Shown here: in pieces, positions 28,333 to 37,443 of the stretch
How positions within the stretch are numbered: the stretch's first letter is position 1
Layout of the letters: each line of letters starts with the position of its first letter
NCBI GenBank assembly: GCA_001560895.1
Contig: CP014326.1
Coordinates: 1,066,001-1,130,000 of the forward strand
Direction of reading: 5' to 3'
Length of the DNA stretch: 64,000 nt
Source: Streptococcus mitis
GTDB taxonomy: Bacteria; Bacillota; Bacilli; Lactobacillales; Streptococcaceae
The notes under the pieces: generated by a model
What the model was told of the DNA's origin: nothing
Database searches by the model: none
Seen by the model: the letters and a program-made list of their open reading frames with translations, nothing else
Made by a program: the position numbers and the translations under genes

Positions 28333-28503
28333 ATGAAATATTTTGAGGTTGAGTTAGAAAATCCTGATGAATTTTTAAAACTACAAACAGAAGATTTTGT
28401 GAAAGCTAATCGCTTGCTACTAAGGAAGATAATCCAGAGCGTTACAGTCTATGAAGAAAACTTCGTCATATCCTTTAAATCTGGCATCGAATTGGAAGTA
28501 TGA
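28333..28503 (+). pseudogene. C-terminal tail of a large serine recombinase
   Basis: The 56 residues (LLLRKIIQSVTVYEENFVIS, then FKSGIELEV) resemble the extreme C-terminus of large serine recombinases, which end in a beta strand of the type VxFKxGxEIEV. An ATG exists but the upstream part of the recombinase is missing. It may be a relic of the system that first mobilised mega. Assignment is tentative. Confidence 0.45.
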
Positions 28504-28525
28504 GTCTCATTCCATAACTTTTATA

Positions 28526-28554
28526 TTGAACATATCATCTTGTTGTGTTATACT
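28526..28554 (+). promoter_or_regulatory. mef(E)/msr(D) promoter
   Basis: TTGAAC and TATACT are spaced 17 bp apart, just upstream of the leader peptide. Transcription would start about 28561. Confidence 0.7.
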
Positions 28555-28594
28555 ATAAATTGATATAAACAAAGATGTAGGAGGAACCGAAACT

Positions 28595-28621
28595 ATGACA
28601 GCCTCAATGCGTTTAAGATAA
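28595..28621 (+). CDS. mef(E) leader peptide MTASMRLR
   Basis: An eight-codon leader follows an AGGAGG site. In the mega system, macrolide-stalled ribosomes on this MRLR-ending leader prevent termination downstream and so induce mef(E)/msr(D). The peptide and position are as described for mega. Confidence 0.9.
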   Translation: MTASMRLR

Positions 28622-28782
28622 GCTGGCAATAAAAAAAGCAGAATCTATACCCGATGATAGGCTTTTTTGTTGTGCTTATTTATACGATATTGAGCATTCA
28701 TTAGTTACGGTGAGGATATTGGTTATTTAACTATACCTTTATTTAACTATGTCTTTAATATGAATGTTTCCAAATTGTATGT

Positions 28783-28826
28783 ATGCAGACCAAAAGCCAC
28801 ATTGTGGGGTTTGGCCTGCATTTTTT
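28783..28826 (+). terminator. hairpin terminator in the mef(E) leader
   Basis: ATGCAG and CCAAA pair with TTTGG and CTGCAT around GCCAC/GTGG(G), followed by TTTTTT. An earlier GC-poor hairpin ends in GGCTTTTTT at about 28664. One or both form the attenuator between leader peptide and mef(E). Confidence 0.7.
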
Positions 28827-28888
28827 ATTGCCTAGAATGCTATTCAAAATAGAAATTCAAGCAAAATAATATGCAGGAGATAATATAA

Positions 28889-30106
28889 ATGGAAAAATAC
28901 AACAATTGGAAACGAAAATTTTATGCAATATGGGCAGGGCAAGCAGTATCATTAATCACTAGTGCCATCCTGCAAATGGCGATTATTTTTTACCTTACAG
29001 AAAAAACAGGATCTGCGATGGTCTTGTCTATGGCTTCATTAGTAGGTTTTTTACCCTATGCGATTTTGGGACCTGCCATTGGTGTGCTAGTGGATCGTCA
29101 TGATAGGAAGAAGATAATGATTGGTGCCGATTTAATTATCGCAGCAGCTGGTGCAGTGCTTGCTATTGTTGCATTCTGTATGGAGCTACCTGTCTGGATG
29201 ATTATGATAGTATTGTTTATCCGTAGCATTGGAACAGCTTTTCATACCCCAGCACTCAATGCGGTTACACCACTTTTAGTACCAGAAGAACAGCTAACGA
29301 AATGCGCAGGCTATAGTCAGTCTTTGCAGTCTATAAGCTATATTGTTAGTCCGGCAGTTGCAGCACTCTTATACTCCGTTTGGGATTTAAATGCTATTAT
29401 TGCCATCGACGTATTGGGTGCTGTGATTGCATCTATTACGGTAGCAATTGTACGTATACCTAAGCTGGGTAATCAAGTGCAAAGTTTAGAACCAAATTTC
29501 ATAAGGGAGATGAAAGAAGGAGTTGTGGTTCTGAGACAAAACAAAGGATTGTTTGCCTTATTACTCTTAGGAACACTATATACTTTTGTTTATATGCCAA
29601 TCAATGCACTATTTCCTTTAATAAGCATGGAACACTTTAATGGAACGCCTGTGCATATTTCTATTACGGAAATTTCCTTTGCATTTGGGATGCTAGCAGG
29701 AGGCTTATTATTAGGAAGATTAGGGGGCTTCGAAAAGCATGTATTACTAATAACAAGTTCATTTTTTATAATGGGGACCAGTTTAGCCGTTTCGGGAATA
29801 CTTCCTCCAAATGGATTTGTAATATTCGTAGTTTGCTGTGCAATAATGGGGCTTTCGGTGCCATTTTATAGCGGTGTGCAAACAGCTCTTTTTCAGGAGA
29901 AAATTAAGCCTGAATATTTAGGACGTGTATTTTCTTTGATCGGAAGTATCATGTCACTTGCTATGCCAATTGGGTTAATTCTTTCTGGATTCTTTGCTGA
30001 TAAAATCGGTGTAAATCATTGGTTTTTACTATCAGGTATTTTAATTATTGGCATTGCTATAGTTTGCCAAATGATAACTGAGGTTAGAAAATTAGATTTA
30101 AAATAA
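28889..30106 (+). CDS. mef(E): macrolide efflux MFS transporter Mef(E)
   Basis: This 405-residue protein with about 12 membrane segments belongs to the major facilitator family. MEKYNNWKRKFYAIWAGQAV is the Mef(A/E) start, and the mega context makes it the (E) subclass. It exports 14- and 15-membered macrolides, giving the M phenotype, in cooperation with Msr(D). ATGCAGGAGA precedes the start. No disruption is seen. Confidence 0.96.
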   Translation: MEKYNNWKRKFYAIWAGQAVSLITSAILQMAIIFYLTEKTGSAMVLSMASLVGFLPYAILGPAIGVLVDRHDRKKIMIGADLIIAAAGAVLAIVAFCMELPVWMIMIVLFIRSIGTAFHTPALNAVTPLLVPEEQLTKCAGYSQSLQSISYIVSPAVAALLYSVWDLNAIIAIDVLGAVIASITVAIVRIPKLGNQVQSLEPNFIREMKEGVVVLRQNKGLFALLLLGTLYTFVYMPINALFPLISMEHFNGTPVHISITEISFAFGMLAGGLLLGRLGGFEKHVLLITSSFFIMGTSLAVSGILPPNGFVIFVVCCAIMGLSVPFYSGVQTALFQEKIKPEYLGRVFSLIGSIMSLAMPIGLILSGFFADKIGVNHWFLLSGILIIGIAIVCQMITEVRKLDLK

Positions 30107-30126
30107 ACAATATTGGAGGAATATTT

Positions 30127-30147
30127 ATGTATCTTATTTTCATGTAA
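30127..30147 (+). CDS. msr(D) leader peptide MYLIFM
   Basis: The six-codon ORF is preceded by GGAGG. MYLIFM is the leader on which ribosomes arrest to control msr(D) expression. A hairpin around CGCAGGG/CCCTGC(A) follows before the msr(D) ribosome site. Confidence 0.88.
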   Translation: MYLIFM

Positions 30148-30225
30148 CTCTTCCTGCTAAAATCGCAGGGTTTTCCCTGCATACAAGCAAATGAAAGCAT
30201 GCGATTATAGACAGGAGGAAATGTT

Positions 30226-31689
30226 ATGGAATTAATATTAAAAGCAAAAGACATTCGTGTGGAATTCAAAGGACGCGATGTTTTAGATATAAATGAATTA
30301 GAAGTATATGATTATGACCGTATTGGTTTAGTAGGAGCAAATGGTGCTGGAAAAAGCACTTTACTCAGGGTACTTTTAGGAGAATTAACTCCCCCAGGAT
30401 GTAAAATGAATCGTCTGGGTGAACTTGCCTATATTCCCCAGTTGGACGAAGTAACTCTGCAGGAGGAAAAAGATTTTGCACTTGTAGGCAAGCTAGGTGT
30501 TGAGCAATTAAATATACAGACTATGAGCGGTGGTGAAGAAACAAGGCTTAAAATAGCACAGGCCTTATCGGCACAGGTTCATGGTATTTTAGCGGATGAA
30601 CCTACGAGCCATTTAGACCGTGAAGGAATTGATTTTCTAATAGGACAGCTAAAATATTTTACAGGTGCACTGTTAGTTATTAGCCATGACCGCTATTTTC
30701 TTGATGAAATAGTAGATAAAATATGGGAACTGAAAGATGGCAAAATCACTGAGTATTGGGGAAACTATTCTGATTATCTTCGTCAGAAAGAGGAAGAACG
30801 TAAGAGCCAAGCTGCAGAATACGAACAATTTATTGCGGAACGTGCCCGATTGGAAAGGGCTGCGGAGGAAAAGCGAAAACAGGCTCGTAAAATAGAACAG
30901 AAGGCAAAAGGTTCTTCAAAGAAAAAAAGTACTGAAGACGGAGGGCGTTTAGCTCATCAAAAATCAATAGGAAGTAAGGAAAAAAAGATGTATAATGCTG
31001 CTAAAACCCTAGAGCACAGGATTGCGGCCTTAGGAAAAGTAGAAGCTCCGGAAGGCATTCGCAGAATTCGTTTCAGGCAAAGTAAAGCATTGGAGCTCCA
31101 TAATCCATACCCTATAGTCGGTGCAGAAATTAATAAAGTATTTGGGGATAAGGCTCTGTTTGAAAATGCATCTTTTCAAATTCCGTTAGGAGCAAAAGTG
31201 GCGTTAACTGGTGGTAATGGAATCGGAAAAACAACTTTAATCCAAATGATCTTAAACCATGAAGAAGGAATTTCTATTTCGCCTAAGGCAAAAATAGGTT
31301 ACTTTGCACAGAATGGTTACAAGTACAACAGTAATCAGAATGTTATGGAGTTTATGCAGAAGGATTGTGACTACAATATATCAGAAATTCGTTCAGTGCT
31401 AGCATCTATGGGGTTCAAACAGAACGATATTGGAAAAAGTTTATCTGTTTTAAGCGGTGGAGAAATTATAAAATTGTTGCTTGCTAAAATGCTCATGGGT
31501 AGATATAACATCCTAATAATGGATGAACCCAGTAACTTCCTTGACATACCAAGTTTAGAGGCTTTGGAAATACTAATGAAGGAGTACACCGGAACTATCG
31601 TGTTTATCACCCACGATAAACGATTACTCGAAAATGTAGCAGATGTAGTTTATGAAATTAGAGATAAGAAAATAAATCTGAAACATTAA
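30226..31689 (+). CDS. msr(D): ABC-F ribosomal protection protein Msr(D)
   Basis: The 487-residue protein has two ABC domains and no membrane segments. Walker A motifs are GANGAGKS (first) and GGNGIGKT (second); signature motifs are MSGGEE and LSGGEI. The linker between them is Lys/Glu-rich (about 195-275), as in antibiotic-resistance ABC-F factors that remove macrolides from the ribosome. ACAGGAGGAAA precedes the start. Confidence 0.96.
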
Positions 31690-31781
31690 ATTTAAGGTAG
31701 TCGCTGGTCAGTATAGTCTGTTCTGGTTGGCGACTCCATTGTTAAAGAGTATAAAGACTTTAGATTTTATGAATATTAAAA

Positions 31782-31812
31782 ATAGGAACAGTCAATTGAA
31801 CTGCTCCTATTT
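31782..31812. terminator. bidirectional terminator between msr(D) and convergent mega genes
   Basis: An 11-bp stem with one mismatch (ATAGGAACAGT/ACTGCTCCTAT) is followed by T5 on the plus strand. It overlaps the stop of the converging gene. Confidence 0.75.
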
Positions 31813-32106
31813 TTCTGCTAAATATATTGTAGTTTTCTTATATGTATAATGATAGATTAGCGGATTCTCATCTACGGTACTTACTTCAAATATGAAGAAG
31901 TGATCGCGGTTATCTCTGGACTTTTCCTTATTGAGGACAAAGTAATTCTTACGTGAAGTCGCCATTGTTTTTAGGATATCATCAGTTAGGAAGGTCAATG
32001 GAATATTCATGTTAGAGTAGCGGTAGAAGTCACGTTCAAAATCTTGGTAGCTCTCGCTATAATAGTCCATTTGTAGGTGATTACGCTGAAACTCAAGCTG
32101 ATTCAT
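31807..32106 (-). CDS. small conserved mega protein (DUF5960-like)
   Basis: The 99-residue protein is read from MNQLEFQRNH, where GAGGAGGTG lies upstream; an earlier in-frame start has none. It is a soluble protein found next to YolD-like and UmuC genes in streptococcal elements. Its start overlaps the YolD-like gene end by 14 bases. Function unknown. Confidence 0.75.
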   Translation of the reverse strand: MNQLEFQRNHLQMDYYSESYQDFERDFYRYSNMNIPLTFLTDDILKTMATSRKNYFVLNKEKSRDNRDHFFIFEVSTVDENPLIYHYTYKKTTIYLAEK

Positions 32107-32461
32107 AGAGCACCTCCTCGACAAGTTCAATACTAATAATGTCTTTTAATTTCAAATTGATGTGACCTGTTGTAGTTTTTATCAAAATGAAATCTTTGGT
32201 CAGACTTGGTATTGTTCCAGTGTAGGAAACACGCTTGTTTTTTTCAATCACTTGAATGCGTGTGCGTAGCTGCCCGGCGTATACTTGACTGAGGAGTAAT
32301 AATTTCTTCTCTAGTGATAAGTCAGACATGTACGTTACTTTGTTTGTATCATCAGAGAGTGCTGATGCATGTTCAGATAGGAAAAAGCCCATCCATTTTT
32401 GCATCTTTGTATCCTGGTACTCTCTTGCTGATTGAAATGGTAAATATGAACGGTCAATCAT
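32093..32461 (-). CDS. YolD-like protein
   Basis: This is a 122-residue YolD-family protein (IDRSYLPFQSAREYQDTKMQ, then KWMGFFLSEH). YolD genes usually accompany Y-family polymerase (UmuC) genes in SOS-type operons, and a umuC remnant lies just upstream. AAAGGATTTG precedes the start. Confidence 0.85.
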   Translation of the reverse strand: MIDRSYLPFQSAREYQDTKMQKWMGFFLSEHASALSDDTNKVTYMSDLSLEKKLLLLSQVYAGQLRTRIQVIEKNKRVSYTGTIPSLTKDFILIKTTTGHINLKLKDIISIELVEEVLYESA

Positions 32462-32473
32462 ATCAAATCCTTT

Positions 32474-32809
32474 CTATGCAGAGGCAAGGGTATTTTTATC
32501 AAATTGAATCGTAAAACCTTGAATTCCCCCACCTGTGTAACATTCTTTAAAGCGATTGATTACCTCAGTATAGATTATCACAGATGAGCTTGTTGGCTTA
32601 ATGCTAAATGTAAATTCCAATGGTAATCGGTTTTCAGATTTAGCATGTACTAGTCGTATCGATATTTCAGTTGTTTTGAGTTTTCTCTGACGAAGTTTTG
32701 AAGTTGCTGTTTCAACGATTCCATGTAAAAATCTTTCAAGCATTTCAATATCATTACATCCTTTGCTACGGATTTCTGAAAATTGTACTGTATTTTTTTC
32801 TTGTTTCAT
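32474..32809 (-). CDS. hypothetical protein of the umuC-yolD operon
   Basis: The 111-residue protein has its start overlapping the end of the umuC remnant (ATGA). Part of it (KLRQRKLKTTEISIRLVHAK) vaguely recalls a UmuC little-finger domain, but I do not assign it. It is probably co-transcribed with the YolD-like gene. Confidence 0.6.
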   Translation of the reverse strand: MKQEKNTVQFSEIRSKGCNDIEMLERFLHGIVETATSKLRQRKLKTTEISIRLVHAKSENRLPLEFTFSIKPTSSSVIIYTEVINRFKECYTGGGIQGFTIQFDKNTLASA

Positions 32810-33236
32810 TTTAATCCCTCCAATCCACCCGCGGAATGACCACCGATAAGTTTACTGCGTTCAATATTTCTGGAACCTTCAGTTAGGACGGTTCCTTTTT
32901 GTATGGCTAAAAAACCAAACTGTTCTCTGACAACATCAATAGCTGTCTGAAGTCTATTATCTTTTTCAATTTGTTCTACATCATCAAAGAGTGATAGTAG
33001 AGTATAGCTTTCATCTACGAAGCCACTATAAGATACACCAATTTGTCTCACTGCACCAGAGGTGTATTTTTTCGGAATAATACAAGTACATGACTCACCA
33101 TTGTTTTGGGGAGATTTGCGGGTTCAATTTTATTCTGAGCATTTATAGATTTTTTCATCTCAGTCCTAGAATAGCCAATATGAATAGAAACGACAGTAGT
33201 CAATACTAGGGCTACTGTTCCGTTCCACAGTATCAT
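32806..33236 (-). pseudogene. umuC-type Y-family DNA polymerase, 3' remnant with frameshift
   Basis: Two overlapping frames together give the C-terminal part of a UmuC-like polymerase. SIHIGYSRTEMKKSINAQNK comes from one frame; VRQIGVSYSGFVDESYTLL and GGHSAGGLEGLK come from the other. The shift falls at the A run near 33065 (CGAAAAAATACACC). Both the catalytic N-terminus and a good start are missing, so this is a non-functional relic of an SOS polymerase. Confidence 0.8.
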
Positions 33237-33290
33237 TTAAAAATCATTTTCACACCCTTTCGTCTATTAGTATAGAAGAAAGCTCTCAGC

Positions 33291-33317
33291 ACACAATATC
33301 CACTTGTAGTTTATAAT
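33291..33317 (-). pseudogene. Tn916 orf6, 5' part
   Basis: AAGGAGGAGATAG is followed by codons for INYKWILC. Joined to the part at 27784, this rebuilds the first zinc-ribbon half (ILCPVCGNKT). It defines the right edge of mega at 33290/33291. Confidence 0.8.
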
Positions 33318-33443
33318 AACTATCTCCTCCTTTACACTTTAATTCAAATCTTTATTAAAAAAGGCTATGTCACAACAAACAGTTGATAAATAGCCATTTT
33401 TATAGGGGAGTATCAGAACTCCCCTACAAACTGTTATTTGCAG

Positions 33444-33938
33444 TTATCTATACTCATTTGGAATTTCGATATGAAGTGTCTCACACAATAACTTCACATC
33501 ATGTGCATCATTTTCATCAAACTCGTATCCCAGATGGAACATTACTTGACTATATGGTTCAATACAGGAAACCTCTATTTCCTCAATTCTTCCTTTACCC
33601 GAAAAAGTTTCTACCGGAAAACAATCCCCATCATAAAGAATTTCACCTTCGTCCGTATATTCAAAACAATGCAAATCAATAATTCTGTTTTTCAAATCTT
33701 CCCATACAGTATGGTTCAATGTTGTATATTCCATCTTAATCTCATAAAAGCCATTAGCTTTCATTATTTCTATAAAGTTCTGATAATCGTTCTTTTCTAC
33801 AAAAATGTCAATATCATTATGGGCTCTTGACTGATATCCAAGAAGAGCATCTACACCCCAGCCACCATCAAGAAAGACTTTAATCTCCGCATCTATTGCA
33901 AATTGAAGAATCTGTTTTACATCTGTTATATTGACCAT
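33444..33938 (-). CDS. lnu(C): lincosamide nucleotidyltransferase Lnu(C)
   Basis: The 164-residue protein is read from MVNITDVKQ, which follows GGAGATGATA and gives the known Lnu(C) length; an upstream start would run into the transposase. The nucleotidyltransferase motif is FLDGGWGVDALLG followed by HNDIDIF, with metal-binding Asp residues. It adenylylates lincomycin and clindamycin. It lies just behind the transposase gene in the same direction. Confidence 0.95.
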   Translation of the reverse strand: MVNITDVKQILQFAIDAEIKVFLDGGWGVDALLGYQSRAHNDIDIFVEKNDYQNFIEIMKANGFYEIKMEYTTLNHTVWEDLKNRIIDLHCFEYTDEGEILYDGDCFPVETFSGKGRIEEIEVSCIEPYSQVMFHLGYEFDENDAHDVKLLCETLHIEIPNEYR

Positions 33939-33961
33939 CTTATCATCTCCACAAATTCTAA

Positions 33962-35005
33962 TTAGGCGACCAGAGGAACTGCTGGTCTGTTTGATAAATC
34001 TCTGCATTTAGCAGTTTTCAATGTTGCCAAAACGAAAGTTAAGAAGATGTTCCTTTTCTCTATGTCGCTTTCTTTGGCGTAATTTACAAGGTTATTCCAC
34101 ACAAGATAGTTGTTCAGATACTTGGTAGAAACACCGTTAAAGCCACGCATAAACCTCTTTAGCTGGCTATGGTAGCTATTGATATGTTGGATATTATAAA
34201 TGCCTTTCTTGGCTTTGCCAGTCTTTAACTGCACAAGGTCAATGCCATTGGCATTTGTAAATCTCACATAGGAGTTCATCTTGTCCGTAACAAGAGTGGA
34301 ATTGGTCTTAATCCTACCATCATAAATATGATGTAAATCTCTTGTAGAAACTCTACCAGTATTCGTAATCTTGGAGATAGACAAGCCATTCCTATTAACC
34401 GCACAAGGAACACATACCTTTTCTTGGGACAAGCCTCTGATATGTGTAGAATGACCACGCTTATGAGCCTTGCGTGGCATAGCAAATGTCTTACTCTTGC
34501 TATGATTGCCCTTGTACGAGATGGCGAAAAAAGTTTCGTCAGCCTCAATAATGCCGTCAAGGGTAACATCGTCTGCCATATTCTGAAGTGCATCCAAAAT
34601 CTTGTGTCTCCAAAGGAATGCGGTGTTTCTGTGAATCCCACAAGCAACAGCAGTCTTACGAATGGATAAGCCATTCATCATACAATCAATGTACTGCTCC
34701 CACACGGACAAGTCTTTTCTTGTACCAGACACAATGGAGTTCGTAGCAATCACGAAGGACTTGCCACAATCCTTACATACATATCGCTGTGTGCCATCTT
34801 TACGATGACCATTGCGAACCACATGGATACAGCCACAAAGAGGGCATACACGACCATTTGCAAAGCGTTCCTTTGCTACGAAATCTTCAATATTCAAAGA
34901 CTTTACAAAGGCAGGACTTAAAAGCATTGTTTTAAGGCTTTCCTGCTCTGCGACAGTCAACTTACCGATAATATCTAATGCGTCTTTGATAGTAGGCATA
35001 TCCAA
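33962..35005 (-). CDS. IS1595-family (ISSag10-type) transposase
   Basis: The 347-residue protein has an N-terminal zinc ribbon (CPLCGCIHVVRNGHR, then CKDCGKSF), a helix-turn-helix and an ISXO2-like catalytic domain (IIEADETFF, TDKMNSYV, then the C-terminal NSYHSQLKRFMRGFNGV). It is intact. GGAGGTAATT precedes the start. It should act on the 23-bp ends of the lnu(C) element. Confidence 0.92.
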   Translation of the reverse strand: MDMPTIKDALDIIGKLTVAEQESLKTMLLSPAFVKSLNIEDFVAKERFANGRVCPLCGCIHVVRNGHRKDGTQRYVCKDCGKSFVIATNSIVSGTRKDLSVWEQYIDCMMNGLSIRKTAVACGIHRNTAFLWRHKILDALQNMADDVTLDGIIEADETFFAISYKGNHSKSKTFAMPRKAHKRGHSTHIRGLSQEKVCVPCAVNRNGLSISKITNTGRVSTRDLHHIYDGRIKTNSTLVTDKMNSYVRFTNANGIDLVQLKTGKAKKGIYNIQHINSYHSQLKRFMRGFNGVSTKYLNNYLVWNNLVNYAKESDIEKRNIFLTFVLATLKTAKCRDLSNRPAVPLVA

Positions 35006-35147
35006 TTACCTCCTTCGGTGGTACTGTTTCTTACTATTATTATACGCTATTTCTCGTCAAAAATCAACCATTTGTTGTGACAGAGCCTTAAAAAATATTT
35101 CATCTTATTTAACAAGAAACCATATTTATATAACAACATAAAATACA

Positions 35148-37067
35148 CTAAGTTATTTTATTGAACATATATCGTACTTTATCTATCCGACTATTTGGAC
35201 GACGGGGCTGGCAAACAGGTTCACCGGTAGTAACATGGTACCCTTTTAACTCTGTTAAACAAACACTACGTCCATTTGTAAAGAAAGTTAAATCACTACG
35301 ATATTCTTGAATACACCGAGCAGGGATTTCTCCACTAAGAATGACCTCATTATTTTTCAATTGAGTGTCTACGATGTTCGCACAATATTTAGGAGCATCG
35401 GTGTATGCTCGTGAAAGATATTCCTGTGGCGCATAAATTTTAAAACTAAGATATGGCTCTAACAATTCTGTTCCAGCTTTTTTTAAGACTTGTTCCAATA
35501 CAATAGGAGCAAGCATCCGAAAATCTGCTGGGGTACTAACAGGGCTATAGTATAAGCCATACTTAAAACAGATTTTACAGTCCGTCACATTCCAACCATA
35601 CAATCCTTGTTCACAGCCATAGCGTATCCCCTCCATAACTGCATTTTGAAACGATTGATTTAAGTATCCAAGAGAAACCGAGCTCTCATACTGTACTCCG
35701 CTCCCTAATGGAAGCTGTGCTACAGATAGACCAATGGAAGCCCAGAAAGGATTCGGTGGAACTTCGATGTGAATGGTATACTCTGCTTTTTTTAACGGTC
35801 TTTCCATATAAATGACTGTAGGCTCTTTTATTTCTATCTCCACATGATACTTTTCTTGCAGCAGAGCACAAGTCACTTCCATTTGTACTTTCCCTAAGAA
35901 AGAAAGTATGATTTCATGTGTCGCAGAATCCACATAATATCGCAGAAGCGGGTCACTGTCGGAGATTTCTAAAAGTGCATCAAGTAACATTTCCCTTTGT
36001 TGAGGTTTGCTCGGTTCAACAGTCGTTTGCAGCAGAGGGAGGGGATTTTCAATTCTCTCTCTCTGTGGCAATAGCTTTGTATCTCCAAGAACACTATTTA
36101 ACTTCAAAAACTCATTCTGCAAAATAACAATTTCCCCGGAATAAGCTCTATCAATCTTACATAATTCACCATTTATTGAAGTATACATTTCTGTAACTTT
36201 TATTTTTTCTTTTTCTGATACTCTAACCGAATCTCGTAAATGTAGTACTCCACTATAAAGGCGTATATATGCAAGACGTTGTCTTTTTTTTGTATATTCA
36301 ATTTTGAAAACATTTCCGCAAAGTTCAGACGGACCTCGATGTGTTGATGAATAAAATTTATTAGTAATAACTTCTATAAGGTTATCAATCCCTATATTGT
36401 TTTTTGCACTTCCGTGATAAACAGGGAACAGAGAACAATTCTGAAATCTTATGCTTTCCTCTTGTTCGAGTTCCAATGCTTCTAATGATTTACCGGACAT
36501 ATATTTCTCTAAAAGGTCATCGTTTCCCTCTATTACCGTATCCCATTGTTCAGATTCGGTAAAGTTCGTCACACACATATTAGGATACAGTTCTACCTTC
36601 TGTTTGATTACAATTTCGGCAGAAAGTTTCTCTTTAATATCCTGATAAACCGTTGATAAATCAATTCCATTTTGGTCAATCTTATTGATAAAAAAGATTG
36701 TGGGAATCCCCATTTTCCTAAGTGCATGAAATAATATACGAGTTTGTGCTTGTACGCCATCTTTTGCAGAAATCAGTAGAATTGCCCCATCTAAAACTGA
36801 TAATGAACGATATACTTCTGCTAAGAAATCCATATGTCCTGGCGTGTCTATGATGTTCACCTTCGTATTTTCCCACTGAAAAGAGGTTATTCCTGTCTGA
36901 ATTGTAATTCCTCTCTGACGTTCTAAAAGCGTATTATCCGTCCTCGTTGTACCTTTGTCCACGCTTCCTAATTCTGTAATCGCTCCACTGTTATATAATA
37001 AGCTTTCTGTTAAGGTAGTTTTTCCTGCATCAACATGAGCTAAAACTCCAATATTAATAATTTTCAT
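35148..37067 (-). CDS. tet(M): tetracycline ribosomal protection protein Tet(M)
   Basis: The 639-residue GTPase is read from [17 protein letters not shown], following ATGGAGGAAAATC. G1 is AHVDAGKT (10-17), G3 is DTPGH and G4 is NKID. It is an EF-G homologue that removes tetracycline from the ribosome. Full length with no frameshift. Expression is controlled by the upstream leader and attenuator. Read-through of tet(M) into orf7/orf8 normally drives transposition; here 7 kb of inserted DNA separates them. Confidence 0.97.
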   Translation of the reverse strand: MKIINIGVLAHVDAGKTTLTESLLYNSGAITELGSVDKGTTRTDNTLLERQRGITIQTGITSFQWENTKVNIIDTPGHMDFLAEVYRSLSVLDGAILLISAKDGVQAQTRILFHALRKMGIPTIFFINKIDQNGIDLSTVYQDIKEKLSAEIVIKQKVELYPNMCVTNFTESEQWDTVIEGNDDLLEKYMSGKSLEALELEQEESIRFQNCSLFPVYHGSAKNNIGIDNLIEVITNKFYSSTHRGPSELCGNVFKIEYTKKRQRLAYIRLYSGVLHLRDSVRVSEKEKIKVTEMYTSINGELCKIDRAYSGEIVILQNEFLKLNSVLGDTKLLPQRERIENPLPLLQTTVEPSKPQQREMLLDALLEISDSDPLLRYYVDSATHEIILSFLGKVQMEVTCALLQEKYHVEIEIKEPTVIYMERPLKKAEYTIHIEVPPNPFWASIGLSVAQLPLGSGVQYESSVSLGYLNQSFQNAVMEGIRYGCEQGLYGWNVTDCKICFKYGLYYSPVSTPADFRMLAPIVLEQVLKKAGTELLEPYLSFKIYAPQEYLSRAYTDAPKYCANIVDTQLKNNEVILSGEIPARCIQEYRSDLTFFTNGRSVCLTELKGYHVTTGEPVCQPRRPNSRIDKVRYMFNKIT

Positions 37068-37082
37068 GTGATTTTCCTCCAT

Positions 37083-37169
37083 TCAAAAACCCAAAAGGGC
37101 ATAAAAATCCCAGTGATAAATACTTTTATCACTGGGATTTTTATGCATAACCATAGGTATACAAAGCAT
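37083..37169 (-). CDS. tet(M) leader peptide (orf12)
   Basis: A 28-codon leader (MLCIPMVMHKNPSD..., ending LLGF) spans a perfect 22-bp inverted repeat. Translation of this leader under tetracycline is thought to prevent the attenuator hairpin from ending transcription. Confidence 0.85.
   Translation of the reverse strand: MLCIPMVMHKNPSDKSIYHWDFYALLGF
37099..37146 (-). terminator. tet(M) attenuator hairpin
   Basis: GCATAAAAATCCCAGTG and its complement form a 22-bp perfect stem with a four-base loop, ending in a T run on the minus strand. It lies inside the leader peptide gene. Confidence 0.88.
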
Positions 37170-37345
37170 ACAGATATTCTCTGGATACTTTAGAATCACA
37201 TGATAAAGGTATTCTTAAACTGGGTACAAAAAACTAAGCCCTCCTAAAAAAGGACATCTAATTATTTGTTCCCGCTATCAAATTGACAGTTTATTTAAGA
37301 ATACCTTGCCGCATATTTATTAACTCCTTTTAAATAGATACTTAA

Positions 37346-37374
37346 ATAATAGCACGTAAGAGCATATTTGTCAA
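37346..37374 (-). promoter_or_regulatory. tet(M) promoter
   Basis: On the minus strand, TTGACA and TATTAT are spaced exactly 17 bp. The transcript would run about 170 bases before orf12, through a region with further hairpins. No other gene lies between orf12 and orf13. Confidence 0.85.
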
Positions 37375-37443
37375 GGAATCTCCAATTTTTTATCAAAGAG
37401 AGTACGTGATTACAAAATAGCTGTAATAATGTACCAATATTTG

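Larger units (their letters stand above)
27785..33290. mobile_element. mega element (macrolide efflux genetic assembly)
   Basis: A segment of about 5.5 kb carrying mef(E), msr(D) and five small flanking genes interrupts orf6. The two halves of orf6 fit together exactly when it is removed. The length equals published mega sizes as I remember them. No transposase is inside it; only a serine-recombinase tail is seen. Confidence 0.88.
33363..35087 (-). mobile_element. MTnSag1-like mobilizable element with lnu(C)
   Basis: The element is 1,725 bp. Inverted ends are GGCTATGTCACAACAAAC at the left and the complement of TTTGTTGTGACAGAGCC at the right. It is flanked by an exact 8-bp duplication, TTAAAAAA, at 33355-33362 and 35088-35095. 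It contains only an IS1595-type transposase and lnu(C). Size and content match MTnSag1 of S. agalactiae as remembered. It inserted between tet(M) and orf6. Confidence 0.92.
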
